A stretch of DNA of 64,000 nucleotides from Ferrimonas senticii DSM 18821 (GCF_000422665.1 NZ_AUGM01000001.1:303352-367351), one strand, 5' to 3'. Shown: positions 30,181 through 39,769, counted from the stretch's first letter. Notes: generated by a model from the sequence alone, not told the origin. Made by a program: numbers and translations.

Positions 30181-30238
30181 CTTTGTGCCTATGACTGGGT
30201 AACGGTTAACTGTCAGTGTAGGGTTGCCTTTGCGGCAA

Positions 30239-30281
30239 CAAAATCGGAACATTTTGAGGGCAATATTCAAACAATTTGAAT
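30239..30281. promoter_or_regulatory. Candidate LysR-type operators between pirin and LysR genes
   Basis: Two dyads lie in the 113-base divergent gap. CAAAAT-N6-ATTTTG spans 30239-30256. ATTCAAA-N3-TTTGAAT spans 30265-30281, and its TTCAAACAATTTGAA core fits the T-N11-A rule of LysR boxes. Their centres are about 25 bases apart, near two to two-and-a-half helical turns, the usual spacing of recognition and activation sites. Confidence 0.6.
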
Positions 30282-30293
30282 TAGGTGGTTGTC

Positions 30294-31199
30294 GTGACTC
30301 AACCGATCAGTTTTGAAGCGCTTACTGCGCTGGATGCGATTGCTCGTTGTGGCAGCTTTGCCGCTGCCGCCAAAAGTTTGCATAAAGTGCCATCGGCATT
30401 GACCTACACCATCAAAACCCTTGAACAGCAACTTGGTCTCAGTTTGTTTGATCGCAGCAAACAACGGGCGGTGTTAACCGATGCTGGGCAATTGGTACTT
30501 GAACAAGGACGGGAGATCCTACTGGCGGCTGAGCGATTGCAGGATGATCTGCAGCAGTTAGAGAGTGGCTGGGAGCGGCAATTGCGGATCGCCCGCGATA
30601 CGGTCATCGACAGTCAACCGTTGCTGCACTTATTGGCGCAATTTGCCGAGCTTGCACAACCGGTTGATATTGATCTCAGTAGCGAAGTGCTTGGCGGCGG
30701 TTGGGATGCCTTGCACAGTCGCCGGACCGACATCGCTATTGGCGTTTCCGGGGAATTGCCAAAGGGGTTGTTTCACACCCATCCGATTGGTCAGCTGCGT
30801 TATCAGTTTGTGGTGGCTGCGGATCACCCGCTGGCAACCAAGAGCCACATTGAAGCCACTGATCTGCGCCATTATCCGGCGGTGGTGGTGGCCGACAGTT
30901 CGCAAGGGTTACCGCGTCGTGACAGTGGCCTGTTTGTCAGTCGGCAGACATTGCGGGTCGAATCCATGGCCACTAAAGCCGAGTGCCAGGCCATGGGGCT
31001 TGGGATCGGTTTTCTGCCGGAGCATATTGCCAAACCTTATCTGCAGTCGGGACGTTTGGTGGCACGGCCGTGCGCGGTGCCACGACCGGACAATACCCTC
31101 TATATCGCTTGGCGTAATGAACCGTTAGGCAAAGCAGCACAGTGGTTTATTGAACGGCTGCGTCATTGCCAGTGGCCTGAGTTACAGCCATCTGGCTAA
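30294..31199 (+). CDS. LysR-family transcriptional regulator
   Basis: The protein has about 301 residues from the GTG at 30294, with another GTG at 30285. The N-terminal winged helix (about 1-65) has the pattern EALTALDAIARCGSFAAAAKSLHKVPSALTYTIKTLEQQLG. A type 2 periplasmic-binding-like effector domain follows (about 90-290). It most resembles DNA-binding regulators that act on a divergent target. The neighbouring pirin and yqjG genes and the two dyads in the gap make them likely targets. The inducer is unknown, perhaps a quinone or aromatic compound. Confidence 0.88.
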   Translation: MTQPISFEALTALDAIARCGSFAAAAKSLHKVPSALTYTIKTLEQQLGLSLFDRSKQRAVLTDAGQLVLEQGREILLAAERLQDDLQQLESGWERQLRIARDTVIDSQPLLHLLAQFAELAQPVDIDLSSEVLGGGWDALHSRRTDIAIGVSGELPKGLFHTHPIGQLRYQFVVAADHPLATKSHIEATDLRHYPAVVVADSSQGLPRRDSGLFVSRQTLRVESMATKAECQAMGLGIGFLPEHIAKPYLQSGRLVARPCAVPRPDNTLYIAWRNEPLGKAAQWFIERLRHCQWPELQPSG

Positions 31200-31368
31200 T
31201 GCCCAGTGCTGTGATTATCAGCGAATAACCGCCGTAACCGACGCAAGCACTGAGATTTTATGCAAAGGGTGGTATCGTCGCAGCCATAACTCACGCTGGC
31301 TTGAGCGACTCGCCACGCAGAGCTGTGTTCACCGACCAATGGCAATAAACCGAGCTAACCGATCCCGA

Positions 31369-32175
31369 ATGACCATCCCCAACACCGCGACTGCGATCAC
31401 CGTCCATGAGCTGAGCTGGCACTGTGAAGGCCGGGCTATTGTCGATAACGTTAGCTTCAGTGCCGCGGCGGGCAGCATGGTCGGCATTCTCGGGCCAAAT
31501 GGCGCCGGCAAATCCACCTTATTGCGCTGTTTGTACCGCTATCTCACCCCAAGTCATGGGCAAATTTTGCTCGACCAACGGCAAAGCACAAGCCTGAGCC
31601 AACGCCAGTTTGCCCGCGAAGTGGCGGTGGTGTTGCAACATGCGCCCGATGGTTTTGCGCTGACGGTAGAGCAGGTGTTAAGCACCGGTTTACTGGCGCA
31701 AAAGTTGCTGTGGCAATGGGCCGATCCCAGCGCTGACCGTATCGCCATCGCCGAGGTGCTGGCTCGTGTGGGCTTGGCTGACTTTGCCGAGCAACGCTTT
31801 GAGCATCTGTCCGGCGGTGAGCAGCAACGAGTGATGATTGCCCGGGCGCTGTTACAACGGCCACGGCTGTTGTTGCTGGATGAACCCACTAACCATTTGG
31901 ATGTGCGCTATCAAATTGAGGTGCTGCAACTGATAAAGCAGCTTGGGATCACGGTGATCTGTACCATTCACGATCTCAACTTGGCGGCGGCATTTTGCGA
32001 TCAGTTGTTGCTGTTGGATAACGGCAAAACCGTTGCCGCTGGAACCCCAGAGCAGGTGCTGACCGAGGCCAACATCGCCAAGGTGTATGGCATCAACACC
32101 CAAGTGGATAACCATCCGCTCGGTTGCCATCCGCGAGTGTCGTTCAGTTATCAGGGTCACGCCGATGCGCGTTAA
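31369..32175 (+). CDS. btuD: Cobalamin/iron-siderophore-type ABC transporter ATP-binding protein
   Basis: ATPase subunit, about 268 residues from the ATG at 31369. Other in-frame starts are 31339 and far upstream; none has a good ribosome site. Walker A is LGPNGAGKSTLL, the signature is HLSGGEQQRVMIARAL, Walker B is LLLLDEPTNHLD, and the H-loop is TIHDLNLAA. It pairs with the permease gene that overlaps its end. In isolation this family also covers haem and ferric-siderophore importers. The cobalamin genes right after it make B12 or cobinamide import the best guess. No periplasmic binding protein (BtuF) is present in the window. Confidence 0.85.
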   Translation: MTIPNTATAITVHELSWHCEGRAIVDNVSFSAAAGSMVGILGPNGAGKSTLLRCLYRYLTPSHGQILLDQRQSTSLSQRQFAREVAVVLQHAPDGFALTVEQVLSTGLLAQKLLWQWADPSADRIAIAEVLARVGLADFAEQRFEHLSGGEQQRVMIARALLQRPRLLLLDEPTNHLDVRYQIEVLQLIKQLGITVICTIHDLNLAAAFCDQLLLLDNGKTVAAGTPEQVLTEANIAKVYGINTQVDNHPLGCHPRVSFSYQGHADAR

Positions 32176-33157
32176 TCAAACCGGTTTGTTAATTGGCTTG
32201 CTGCCGCTGCTGTTGCTGTCGCCGCTGTTGGCAATCGCCAGTGGTAGTGCGTCATTGGAGCTGAATACCGTAGTGCAAGCGCTGCTGAATCTGCTCAGTG
32301 GCCATGAACCGCAAAACGTCGGTGAGCGGATTGTTATCGAACTGCGGACGCCGCGGGTGTTAATGGCGATGATCTGCGGTGCCGGTTTGGCGCTTAGCGG
32401 ATTGGTGCTGCAAAGCGTGACTCGCAATCCTTTGGCCGATCCTTACCTGTTCGGGATCTCCTCCGGTGCCTCTTTGGGCGCGGTGGTGGCCATCACCGTT
32501 GGCTTTGGCGCCTTGGCGCTGCCGTTTACCGCTTTTGCTGGGGCGTTGGTGGCGGTCGCGGTTGTGATGATCATGGCGCGCGATGGTCAGGTGGAACGCT
32601 TGATTTTGGCTGGGGTGGCGGTGTCATTCTTGCTTGGTTCGCTATCCAATTTGCTGCTGTATTTCTCCGATCCCCGCGCCGTGCAGGCGGTGCTGTTTTG
32701 GACCTTGGGCAGTTTTGCCCGTGCTGATTGGTCGGCATTGACGGCTCCGGCGTTGATGTTGCTGTTGACGCTAGTGGTGATCTGTCAGCAACAGCGGCCG
32801 CTGCTGGCGCTGATGGCGGGTGATGAAAGTGCGCATACCCAAGGGGTAGCGGTGCAATCGTTGCGACTGGCGATGCTGCTATTAACCGCGATGATGACCG
32901 CCATTTTGGTGGCCAATTGTGGCGGCATCGGTTTTGTCGGCCTAATGGTGCCGCATATTGTGCGGATGCTGGTTGGCAGCGGTGGCGTTCGTCACGTGTT
33001 GATCACCGCCATGGTTGGGGCACTGCTGATGGTGTGGGTGGATCTGTTAGCGCGACGTTTGCTGCCAAACCAAGAGTTGCCGGTGGGGGTGATCACTGCG
33101 CTGCTTGGCAGCCTGTTCTTTTTACTGTTTTTACTCAAACGTCGAGGCAACTTGTGA
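32166..33157 (+). CDS. btuC: FecCD-family ABC permease (BtuC-like)
   Basis: Inner-membrane permease for vitamin B12 or a related compound, with about ten hydrophobic segments. The chosen start is the ATG at 32166 (MRVNQTGLLIGLLPLL), which overlaps the ATPase gene. A longer in-frame frame from 32087 is not conserved-looking. The permease motif GNPLADPYLFGISSGASLG appears as RNPLADPYLFGISSGASLG near residues 85-105. The GGIGFVGLMVPHIVRM block near 250-265 is the ATPase-coupling loop of FecCD permeases. The stop overlaps the next gene. Confidence 0.88.
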
Positions 33158-33708
33158 GCAAAACCTTAATCATCGGCGGCGCTCGCTCTGGCAAAAGCCG
33201 TTTGGCGCAGCAATACGCCTTGGCTTGGCAACAACAAACCGGTGGCCAAGTGGTGGTGATCGCCACCGCCGAAAATCATCACGGTCAAGGCTCGATGGCA
33301 GAGCGGATCGCTCATCACCAACGGCAGCGGCCGCAGGATTGGCTGACCGTCGAAACGGCCCGAGAGTTAGCCAAGGTGCTGGCCGAGCACGATCAGCACC
33401 AGCGATTGCTGTTAGTCGATTGCTTAACCCTATGGCTGTGCAATGAACTGTTTGCTGGCGATTATCCTCAAGGCAAAGCCGAGCTGGTGACGCTGTTGCA
33501 ACAACCGCGACAGGGCGAAGTGGTGCTGATTGGCAATGAGCTAGGGCAAGGGGTGGTGCCGCTGGGCGAGGACAACCGCCGTTTCGTTGATGAAAACGGC
33601 TGGCTGCTGCAAGCGCTGGGGCAGTGCTGCGATAACGTGCTGATGACCATTGCTGGCCAACCTCTTGCGTTGAAAGGGCAGTGGCCGCCAAGGACGCCGG
33701 CGTGCTAG
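33154..33708 (+). CDS. cobU: Adenosylcobinamide kinase/guanylyltransferase, copy 1
   Basis: Bifunctional enzyme that phosphorylates adenosylcobinamide and then transfers GMP to it. It starts at a GTG with GAGG six bases upstream and has 184 residues. The P-loop is IGGARSGKSRLA, followed by VVIATAEN and MAERIAHHQRQRP, which holds the histidine that takes the GMP. LVDCLTLWLCNEL and IGNELGQGVVPLGEDNRRF are the further family motifs, all intact. It is followed by a second, overlapping cobU-like gene, which is unusual. Confidence 0.92.
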   Translation: MSKTLIIGGARSGKSRLAQQYALAWQQQTGGQVVVIATAENHHGQGSMAERIAHHQRQRPQDWLTVETARELAKVLAEHDQHQRLLLVDCLTLWLCNELFAGDYPQGKAELVTLLQQPRQGEVVLIGNELGQGVVPLGEDNRRFVDENGWLLQALGQCCDNVLMTIAGQPLALKGQWPPRTPAC

Positions 33709-34226
33709 CGCTGTATTTGGGCGGCGCCCGCAGTGGCAAGTCGGCGCTGGCGGAGGCGGCGGCAATTGAGGCTGAGCAGCAGGGAATGAAGGTGGTGTAT
33801 GTGGCCACCGCCACCCCCAGCCGCAGTATGGCGGCGCGGATCGCCCTGCACCAACAGCGGCGGCCGCTAACTTGGCGCTGTGTTGAGGAGCCACTTGCGT
33901 TGGCACAACTGCTTACCGAGGCCAATGCCAACGCTGTGATTTTGGTTGATTGCCTGACCTTGTGGCTAACCAATCAGCTACTGGCGGATGCCGATCTGGC
34001 GCTGGAGCAACAGCGGCTGTTAACCGCGTTGGCGGTAACGCCTGCTTCGGTGTTGTTGGTGACAACCGAAGTGGGTCACAGCCTGATCCCAGATGACCCG
34101 TTAAGCCAAGCCTTTGTGGTCGCCGCCGGCGAACTGCATCAAGCGATTGCGGCGCTAGCCGATCAGGTGCATTGGTGCGTTGGCGGCTTTGCCACCGAAT
34201 TGAAAGCCGGATCTGATCAACGATGA
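33702..34226 (+). CDS. CobU-like protein, copy 2 (diverged)
   Basis: A second CobU paralogue of 174 residues starts at the GTG at 33702, with AGGA seven bases before. The GTG at 33681 is an alternative. It overlaps copy 1 in another frame. The P-loop GGARSGKSALAE, VVYVATAT, the histidine motif MAARIALHQQRRP and LVDCLTLWLTNQL are present. The late motif is changed: copy 1 and most CobU have an arginine and aspartate after the NE/GIVP block (RxFxD), while this copy has SQAFVVAAG. The final AG-LP block is WCVGGFATELK. It may act on another corrinoid, support copy 1, or have lost part of the activity. Confidence 0.8.
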   Translation: MLALYLGGARSGKSALAEAAAIEAEQQGMKVVYVATATPSRSMAARIALHQQRRPLTWRCVEEPLALAQLLTEANANAVILVDCLTLWLTNQLLADADLALEQQRLLTALAVTPASVLLVTTEVGHSLIPDDPLSQAFVVAAGELHQAIAALADQVHWCVGGFATELKAGSDQR

Positions 34227-34849
34227 GCCGCCAAACCGTTATCACGCTGTTGCGTCATGGCCAGCCGTACCACAGTCAGTTGTTGCTGGGGCGTGCCGAT
34301 CCGGCGTTGACCGAGTTGGGCTTTAGTCAGTGCCAACAGGCATTGGTGGGTCAACGTTTTGATCTGCTGGTCAGTTCACCGCGTCAGCGTTGTCAGCAAT
34401 TTGCTGAGGTTTATGCCGCCAAGCAGCAACTGTTAGTGCACACCGAGCCGCGTTTTGCTGAGCTGGATTTCGGCGACTGGGATGGAATGCCTCTTACCGA
34501 GTTATGGCAGGGTCAGCACGGCGATTTTGCCAGCTATTGGCACAACCCGTTTACCAATACGCCACCCAATGGCGAGTCGACGTTGGCACTGCAACAGCGG
34601 GTGGTGGCGGCGCTGACCGAATTAGCGGAGCACAGCGCCGAGCGCGTGTTGGTGATCTGTCATGGTGGCGTGCTGCGGGTGGTGATGGCATGGCTGTTTG
34701 GCCAAACTGATGGCAACGCCCATCTGTCGCGGCTGGAACTGGGCTACGCCAGTCAGCTGCAGCTTAGCTTGTTTCGTGATGATGACGGCACGCTGTGGCC
34801 GCAGTTGTTGGCACTGCTGCCGACGCCAAGCGGCGGCCGCGATGACTAA
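34223..34849 (+). CDS. cobC: Alpha-ribazole phosphatase-like histidine phosphatase
   Basis: Histidine-phosphatase-fold enzyme of 208 residues. The catalytic RHG lies in LLRHGQP near residues 10-16, and the second histidine is in VICHGG near 145. The motif FAELDFGDWDGM is typical of CobC-like members, which dephosphorylate alpha-ribazole phosphate or adenosylcobalamin phosphate at the end of B12 synthesis. It overlaps the preceding cobU-like gene through ATGA and the next gene by 8 bases, so it belongs to the operon. A second gene of the same superfamily lies at 40689-41228. Confidence 0.87.
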   Translation: MSRQTVITLLRHGQPYHSQLLLGRADPALTELGFSQCQQALVGQRFDLLVSSPRQRCQQFAEVYAAKQQLLVHTEPRFAELDFGDWDGMPLTELWQGQHGDFASYWHNPFTNTPPNGESTLALQQRVVAALTELAEHSAERVLVICHGGVLRVVMAWLFGQTDGNAHLSRLELGYASQLQLSLFRDDDGTLWPQLLALLPTPSGGRDD

Positions 34850-35861
34850 AGTTTGCTTCAATATCATCAACACCATAGCGCCACTTGATGACTTGCATCG
34901 ACTCTCCGATGCCGGCCTTGGGGCGGGGTTGATGCGGTTAACCCCGGCACGAGACAGTGAAATTATCCTCTATGGTCGGCCGCTGACCCTAAGTGGCGAG
35001 CATGGTCTGCTTAGTAACGGCGCTGTTTCGCCAGCGGTGTTGGTGCATGGGCTGTTTCGGCTATTGCATCGCCATGGCATCGAGCTGGAATTTCGCAGTT
35101 TTAACTTTGGCGTGCCGCTACCAAAAACCACTAATCAACCGGTTCCATGGCTGATAAGCCATTATGGCGGCGAGCAGGCCGATACCGCGGCGCTTTCACA
35201 ACAGTTACTTGACTGCTTGTTGCAACAGCAAGCCGACTATTGCCTGTTGGCCGAATGCGGCGTCGGCGGCACGATCATGGCCAGTTTGTGGCTCAGTGGT
35301 CTGGCCGGCACGTCGCTGCAACTGCCGAGCTCGACCCTACAGTCGCAGAAGTTGGTCAGTCGGCAACGGCGGTTAGCCGAGCTTGATAAACAGCATTTGA
35401 GCGCGGGCTTTGAGTTGGCGCGGATGTTAACCGAGCCAGACGCCCATGATCCGCTGCAGTGGGCGCTGTGCCATCTGTTAACGCATTGGCCCAGTGTGCG
35501 GCCATTGCCGATATTGGCCGGCGGCATCATGTTGTTAGCGCCACTGCTAGCGTGTCAGCCGCAAACCGGCCGCTGCCCAACTCAGTTCGCGACCACTCAG
35601 TGGCTGTGGCGCAGCCCTCAAGTGCAGCAACAGTTTGCGCTCGCATTCGATTGCAAGGTGCAACTGCCCACAGTCGATTTTTATCAGTCGCGCCACAACG
35701 CCTTGCACCGTTACGAGCAGGGGCAAGTGGTTGAAGGCTGCGGCCTCGGAGCGATGCTGTGGCTAAGCCAGCATTTGGGCTGCAGCGACTCACAAATTAT
35801 GACGGCGCTGGATGCAGCGACCGAACACTATCTCCATGGCGAGTTCGATGAAACGATTTGA
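34842..35861 (+). CDS. cobT: Nicotinate-nucleotide-dependent phosphoribosyltransferase, archaeal/cyanobacterial-type CobT
   Basis: This 339-residue protein (ATG at 34842, [17 protein letters not shown]) is expected to activate the lower-ligand base, such as dimethylbenzimidazole, with nicotinate mononucleotide. Its motifs do not match the classical proteobacterial CobT. They match the family known from archaea and cyanobacteria: [19 protein letters not shown], the GSxS/VSPAVL helix and [21 protein letters not shown] near 150-175. Neighbours cobC and cbiP support a cobalamin role. The classical type is usual in Shewanella-like bacteria, so this looks like gene replacement by transfer. The fold assignment is from motifs only. 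Confidence 0.75.
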   Translation: MTKVCFNIINTIAPLDDLHRLSDAGLGAGLMRLTPARDSEIILYGRPLTLSGEHGLLSNGAVSPAVLVHGLFRLLHRHGIELEFRSFNFGVPLPKTTNQPVPWLISHYGGEQADTAALSQQLLDCLLQQQADYCLLAECGVGGTIMASLWLSGLAGTSLQLPSSTLQSQKLVSRQRRLAELDKQHLSAGFELARMLTEPDAHDPLQWALCHLLTHWPSVRPLPILAGGIMLLAPLLACQPQTGRCPTQFATTQWLWRSPQVQQQFALAFDCKVQLPTVDFYQSRHNALHRYEQGQVVEGCGLGAMLWLSQHLGCSDSQIMTALDAATEHYLHGEFDETI

Positions 35862-37308
35862 TTTGATGGTGCAAGGCACCACCAGCGATGCCGGCAAAAG
35901 CACCTTGGTGGCGGGATTGTGCCGAGCCTTGGTGCGTCGCGGCCATAAGGTCGCGCCGTTTAAGCCACAGAATATGGCGCTGAATAGTGCCGTAACCGCT
36001 GATGGTGGCGAGATTGGCCGCGCTCAGGCGGCGCAAGCGGTGGCTTGTGGCATCGCCCCGACGGTGCACATGAATCCGGTGCTGCTAAAACCCAACAGCG
36101 ATGTTGGTGCGCAGGTGATAGTGCAAGGCCAAGCCCTGACCAATATGCAGGCGCAGGAGTATCACCAACACAAACCGAAATTGCTGGCCAAAGTGCTAGA
36201 AAGCTACCAGCAACTGCACCAGATCGCCGATGTCCGGCTGATTGAAGGGGCGGGCAGTCCAGCGGAGATCAATCTGCGGGATCGAGATATCGCCAATATG
36301 GGCTTTGCCGAAGCGGCGGATTGCCCGGTGATCATCGTCGCCGATATCGATCGCGGCGGTGTGTTTGCCCATCTGTACGGCACCTTGAAGCTGTTGTCGC
36401 CAAGCGAACAGGCACGGGTTAAAGGCTTTGTGATTAACCGCTTCCGTGGCGATCCGAAGTTACTGGACAGCGGCCTTGAATGGTTAGAGCAGCAAACTGG
36501 GGTGCCGGTGCTGGGGGTGTTGCCCTATCTGAAGGGGCTGTATATCGAAGCGGAAGACGCCATTGAAACCAGCCAAACCGCGGTGGGCCAGCAGTTTAAG
36601 GTGGTGGTGCCGGGGCTGCCACGGATCAGCAATCACACCGATTTCGATGCGCTGCGGCTTAATCCTAAGGTAGATCTGCAGTTTGTCCGGCCAGGTCAGC
36701 CGTTGCCGGCGGCGGATCTGATCATCATTCCCGGCTCTAAAAGCGTGCGGGCTGATCTGGCGGCGCTGCGAGTCGAGGGCTGGGATCAGCAAATTGCTAA
36801 GCATCTGCGTTACGGTGGCAAGGTGCTCGGGATCTGTGGTGGGTTACAGATGCTGGGGCAAACCATCAGCGATCCCGATGGCATTGAAGGCGAGCCAGGC
36901 AGTTCCGAAGGCCTTGGGTTTCTGCCGCTGACTACGGTGCTAAAGCCGCAAAAACAGCTAAGACAGAGTAGTGGCAGCTTGGCATTATGTGGACAAACGG
37001 TGGCCATTAGTGGCTATGAAATCCACGCCGGAGTTAGCGACGTGAGCGGCCCGCAACCGTTTCGCTTTAATGGCCAAGCGGATGGTGCCATCAGCGCTGA
37101 CAATCAGGTGCTCGGCACTTATCTGCACGGCTTGTTTGATTTACCTGAAGCGGCGGATCTATTGCTGCAGTGGGCAGGCCAAACCGATGCGGCGGCGGTG
37201 GATCTGCGCGCTTTGCAACAACAAGGACTGGATCGGCTGGCGCAAACCATTGAGCAACATATCGACTTGGATAAGTTGATTGCGCGCTTGGTGGCCGCTA
37301 ATGGCTAA
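35848..37308 (+). CDS. cbiP: Cobyric acid synthase
   Basis: Glutamine-dependent enzyme (CbiP/CobQ) that amidates four side chains of adenosylcobyrinic acid a,c-diamide. The ATG at 35848 ([19 protein letters not shown]) overlaps cobT by 14 bases. The N-terminal synthetase domain shows the P-loop [19 protein letters not shown], and [10 protein letters not shown]. The C-terminal glutaminase part has [12 protein letters not shown], with the nucleophile cysteine, and the late GTYLHGLF. Length (486) is normal. Overlap with cobS shows one operon. CbiA and the ring-forming genes are not here. Confidence 0.95.
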   Translation: MKRFDLMVQGTTSDAGKSTLVAGLCRALVRRGHKVAPFKPQNMALNSAVTADGGEIGRAQAAQAVACGIAPTVHMNPVLLKPNSDVGAQVIVQGQALTNMQAQEYHQHKPKLLAKVLESYQQLHQIADVRLIEGAGSPAEINLRDRDIANMGFAEAADCPVIIVADIDRGGVFAHLYGTLKLLSPSEQARVKGFVINRFRGDPKLLDSGLEWLEQQTGVPVLGVLPYLKGLYIEAEDAIETSQTAVGQQFKVVVPGLPRISNHTDFDALRLNPKVDLQFVRPGQPLPAADLIIIPGSKSVRADLAALRVEGWDQQIAKHLRYGGKVLGICGGLQMLGQTISDPDGIEGEPGSSEGLGFLPLTTVLKPQKQLRQSSGSLALCGQTVAISGYEIHAGVSDVSGPQPFRFNGQADGAISADNQVLGTYLHGLFDLPEAADLLLQWAGQTDAAAVDLRALQQQGLDRLAQTIEQHIDLDKLIARLVAANG

Positions 37309-38104
37309 GCCGTTAACGGCGAAACAGCGGTGGCGCCAACTGCGCAGTGAATGGGCGTTGGCGTTGGCATTTCTGACCCGAATCCCGGTGCCTGAGCCTT
37401 GGCTGACGGGCGCCGATGTTGGCCGCGCCAGTCGCTGGTTTAGCTGGATCGGCGTGGTTATCGGGGCGATTGCGGCGATGATCTTTAGTGTGGCCGCGCT
37501 GCTACTGCCGCAAAGTGTCGCTGCTGGGCTGACGATTGTCGTCAGCATCATGCTTACCGGGGCGCTGCATCAGGATGGGCTGGCGGATCTCTGTGATGGA
37601 TTTTGGGGCGGTTGGACGGCCGAGCGCAAACTGGAGATCATGAAAGATTCTGCCATCGGCAGCTACGGGGTCATCGCATTGATTGTGGCGCTGGGGCTGC
37701 CGATTATTACTTTAACCGGATTGCCGCCAGCTCTGGTGCCACTGACGTTATTGCTCAGTCACTGCGGCAGCCGGTCGCTGGCGGGATTGTTGCCGCTGTG
37801 GTTGCCTTATGCCCGCATTGACGGCAACTCTAAGACGCCGCAAAAGGATCAGCGGCTGGATCGATGGCACCTTGCGGTGCTGCTTGCTCCGGCGTTGATG
37901 TTGTTGATTTTGCTGGCACAATGGCAGTCACTGACGGCAGCCATCACGGTACTGGGAGGGTGGCTGTTGGCACTGTGGTGGCTGGTGCGGTTAATGCGCC
38001 GCCATATTCAGGGCTATACCGGTGATACTCTGGGAGCCACTCAACAGGTGCTGGAACTACAGACGCCGGTGCTATTGCTGGCGACACTGAATTTACAAGG
38101 ATGA
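37301..38104 (+). CDS. cobS: Adenosylcobinamide-GDP ribazoletransferase (cobalamin synthase)
   Basis: Integral membrane enzyme that joins alpha-ribazole (phosphate) to adenosylcobinamide-GDP. It has 267 residues with several hydrophobic segments. The metal/substrate motif is [17 protein letters not shown] near 95-110, followed by [16 protein letters not shown]. The N-terminal FLTRIPVP is the usual CobS signature. It starts at the ATG at 37301, overlapping cbiP by 8 bases. Confidence 0.95.
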   Translation: MAKPLTAKQRWRQLRSEWALALAFLTRIPVPEPWLTGADVGRASRWFSWIGVVIGAIAAMIFSVAALLLPQSVAAGLTIVVSIMLTGALHQDGLADLCDGFWGGWTAERKLEIMKDSAIGSYGVIALIVALGLPIITLTGLPPALVPLTLLLSHCGSRSLAGLLPLWLPYARIDGNSKTPQKDQRLDRWHLAVLLAPALMLLILLAQWQSLTAAITVLGGWLLALWWLVRLMRRHIQGYTGDTLGATQQVLELQTPVLLLATLNLQG

Positions 38105-38106
38105 CC

Positions 38107-38706
38107 ATGACAGAGCGTAATGAACAACGCCACAAAGAGCGCCAACAAAAGCTAAAACAAACCGTCGATGCCAAAGTTGCCGCCGCTGATACCGACAAAG
38201 GGCTATTGCTGGTGCTTACCGGCAACGGCAAAGGTAAGTCCACCGCTGGCTTCGGTACGGTGCTGCGCGCGGTCGGTCACGGCCTTAACTGCCAAGTGGC
38301 GCAGTTTATTAAAGGCCAGTGGGATTGCGGTGAGAGGAACGTCTTGGAAAAACTGGGCGTCCCCTTTGCGGTGATGCGCACCGGCTTTACGTGGAATACC
38401 CAAGACCGGCAAGCGGATACCGAGGCCGCCCAGCGAGTCTGGAACGAGATTAAACCGGCCTTTAGCGATCCCAGTGTCAACCTGATCCTGCTGGATGAGT
38501 TGACTTACATGCTCAGTTACGACTACCTGGATCTGGATGAGGTAATTGCCGCCATTGAGAATCGACCGCCGCAGCAACATGTGGTGATCACCGGCCGTGC
38601 CTGTCATCGTCGCATTATTGAATTGGCCGATACCGTCTCCGAAGTGCGGCCAACCAAACACGCGTTTGAAGCGGGGATTAAAGCCCAGAAGGGCGTTGAT
38701 TGGTGA
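38107..38706 (+). CDS. cobO: Corrinoid adenosyltransferase (CobO/BtuR type)
   Basis: Enzyme that transfers the 5'-deoxyadenosyl group from ATP to cobalt of corrinoids. The ATG at 38107 has AAGGA about six bases upstream; an ATG two codons before is possible. The product is 199 residues, normal for BtuR. The P-loop-like motif is LTGNGKGKSTAGFGT. The family has VILLDELTY in the form LILLDELTYMLSYDYL, and VITGR near the end. It is the last rightward gene of the cluster. Confidence 0.95.
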   Translation: MTERNEQRHKERQQKLKQTVDAKVAAADTDKGLLLVLTGNGKGKSTAGFGTVLRAVGHGLNCQVAQFIKGQWDCGERNVLEKLGVPFAVMRTGFTWNTQDRQADTEAAQRVWNEIKPAFSDPSVNLILLDELTYMLSYDYLDLDEVIAAIENRPPQQHVVITGRACHRRIIELADTVSEVRPTKHAFEAGIKAQKGVDW

Positions 38707-38733
38707 TTCTTGCTTCGATCTTGAGATAACGAT

Positions 38734-38763
38734 GTTGGCTACGGTGCTATTGCCGTAGCCAAC
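38734..38763. terminator. Hairpin between the converging cobalamin gene groups
   Basis: The stem TTGGCTACGG / CCGTAGCCAA has a TGCTATTG loop. It lacks a strong T-run, so it may be a weak bidirectional terminator, but its place between the convergent cobO and cobD fits. Confidence 0.6.
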
Positions 38764-38782
38764 AATGTGTTTATCGCGGCAG

Positions 38783-39769
38783 TTACCGTAGCGTCGTTAA
38801 AGCCTGCTGCAACCGCAGCAATTGCGCCTCGTCGGCCGGTAAGCCAAAGCGCAGACCATCCTGTTCGTCGGTCAGACGTACTAACACTCCCTGTGTAGCC
38901 AAAGCGTGATGCCACTGCTGGGCATTGGGGTGTTTGACGGTAATAAACAACCCACGCGCCACTTGTTCGCCAGCTAATGGCTTGAGCACGTTCATCACTG
39001 CCAACGCCATCGCTTCGATCCGCTCAGCCTGTTGCTGTTGCCATGGCTCATCTTGCAATGCGGCTTTGGCGACAATTCGGCTAGGGCCGGCAACACACCA
39101 TGGGCCAAGTTGATTGTTAAGCGCTGCCAGTAGCTGCGGCCAGGCAAACACAAAACCGACACGAGCCCCAGCGAGGCCGAAAAACTTACCCAGTGAGCGC
39201 AGCACCACCAGCCCAGCTTGGCCACTGAAATTGGTGATGCTCTGTTGCGGCCACAGATCCATAAAGGCTTCGTCGACCACCAAGGTGGCGCCACGTTGTG
39301 CTAACTGCTGATGCCATTGCTGAACCCGCTGGCGCGGATGTAGGTGGCCGTTGGGATTATTGGGGTTGATCAGCACCAGCACATCGACTTCCGCCAGCAG
39401 CTCATCGCTGGGTGAACCTTGATAAAATCGCAGCTGCCAGCCAGCCTGTTGCCAAGCTTTTTGATGTTCTTTGTAACCCACCAATGGTAATGCCACCACC
39501 TTGCCATCAAGCAGTTGCGGCAGCATCTGAATGGCCGCTTGTGAGCCGGCCACCACCAATGGCTCAAACGCCCCACCGTAATATTCTTTGGCGGCTTGTT
39601 CTAAGCCATCATGTTGCTCTGGTAAGCGGTTCCAATACTGCGGCTTAATGGCCGGGGCAGGGTAATGCCATGGGGCAACCCCAGTGGAGAGATCGAGCCA
39701 TTGGCCCAGTGGAATGTGATGCTGGGCAGCCGCCTGTCTTAGGCGGCCGCCGTGATGAAGTTGGGTCAT
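38783..39769 (-). CDS. cobD: L-threonine-O-3-phosphate decarboxylase (aminotransferase class I fold)
   Basis: PLP enzyme that makes aminopropanol phosphate, the linker of cobalamin. The start is the ATG at 39769 (MTQLHHGGRLRQAAAQH), giving 328 residues. A longer frame to 39826 runs into cbiB. The N-terminal HGG and the LDLSTGVAP block are typical. The PLP lysine lies in LRSLGKFFGLAGARVGF near 215, and NPNNPNGHL is the aspartate/asparagine region. It overlaps cbiB by ATGA, so the three leftward genes form one operon. Confidence 0.93.
   Translation of the reverse strand: MTQLHHGGRLRQAAAQHHIPLGQWLDLSTGVAPWHYPAPAIKPQYWNRLPEQHDGLEQAAKEYYGGAFEPLVVAGSQAAIQMLPQLLDGKVVALPLVGYKEHQKAWQQAGWQLRFYQGSPSDELLAEVDVLVLINPNNPNGHLHPRQRVQQWHQQLAQRGATLVVDEAFMDLWPQQSITNFSGQAGLVVLRSLGKFFGLAGARVGFVFAWPQLLAALNNQLGPWCVAGPSRIVAKAALQDEPWQQQQAERIEAMALAVMNVLKPLAGEQVARGLFITVKHPNAQQWHHALATQGVLVRLTDEQDGLRFGLPADEAQLLRLQQALTTLR

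Noticed and set aside
31200-31368. Cobalamin riboswitch before btuD
   Set aside because: No B12 box or typical conserved core was found; only a loose inverted repeat (CAGTGCT / AGCACTG) is present.
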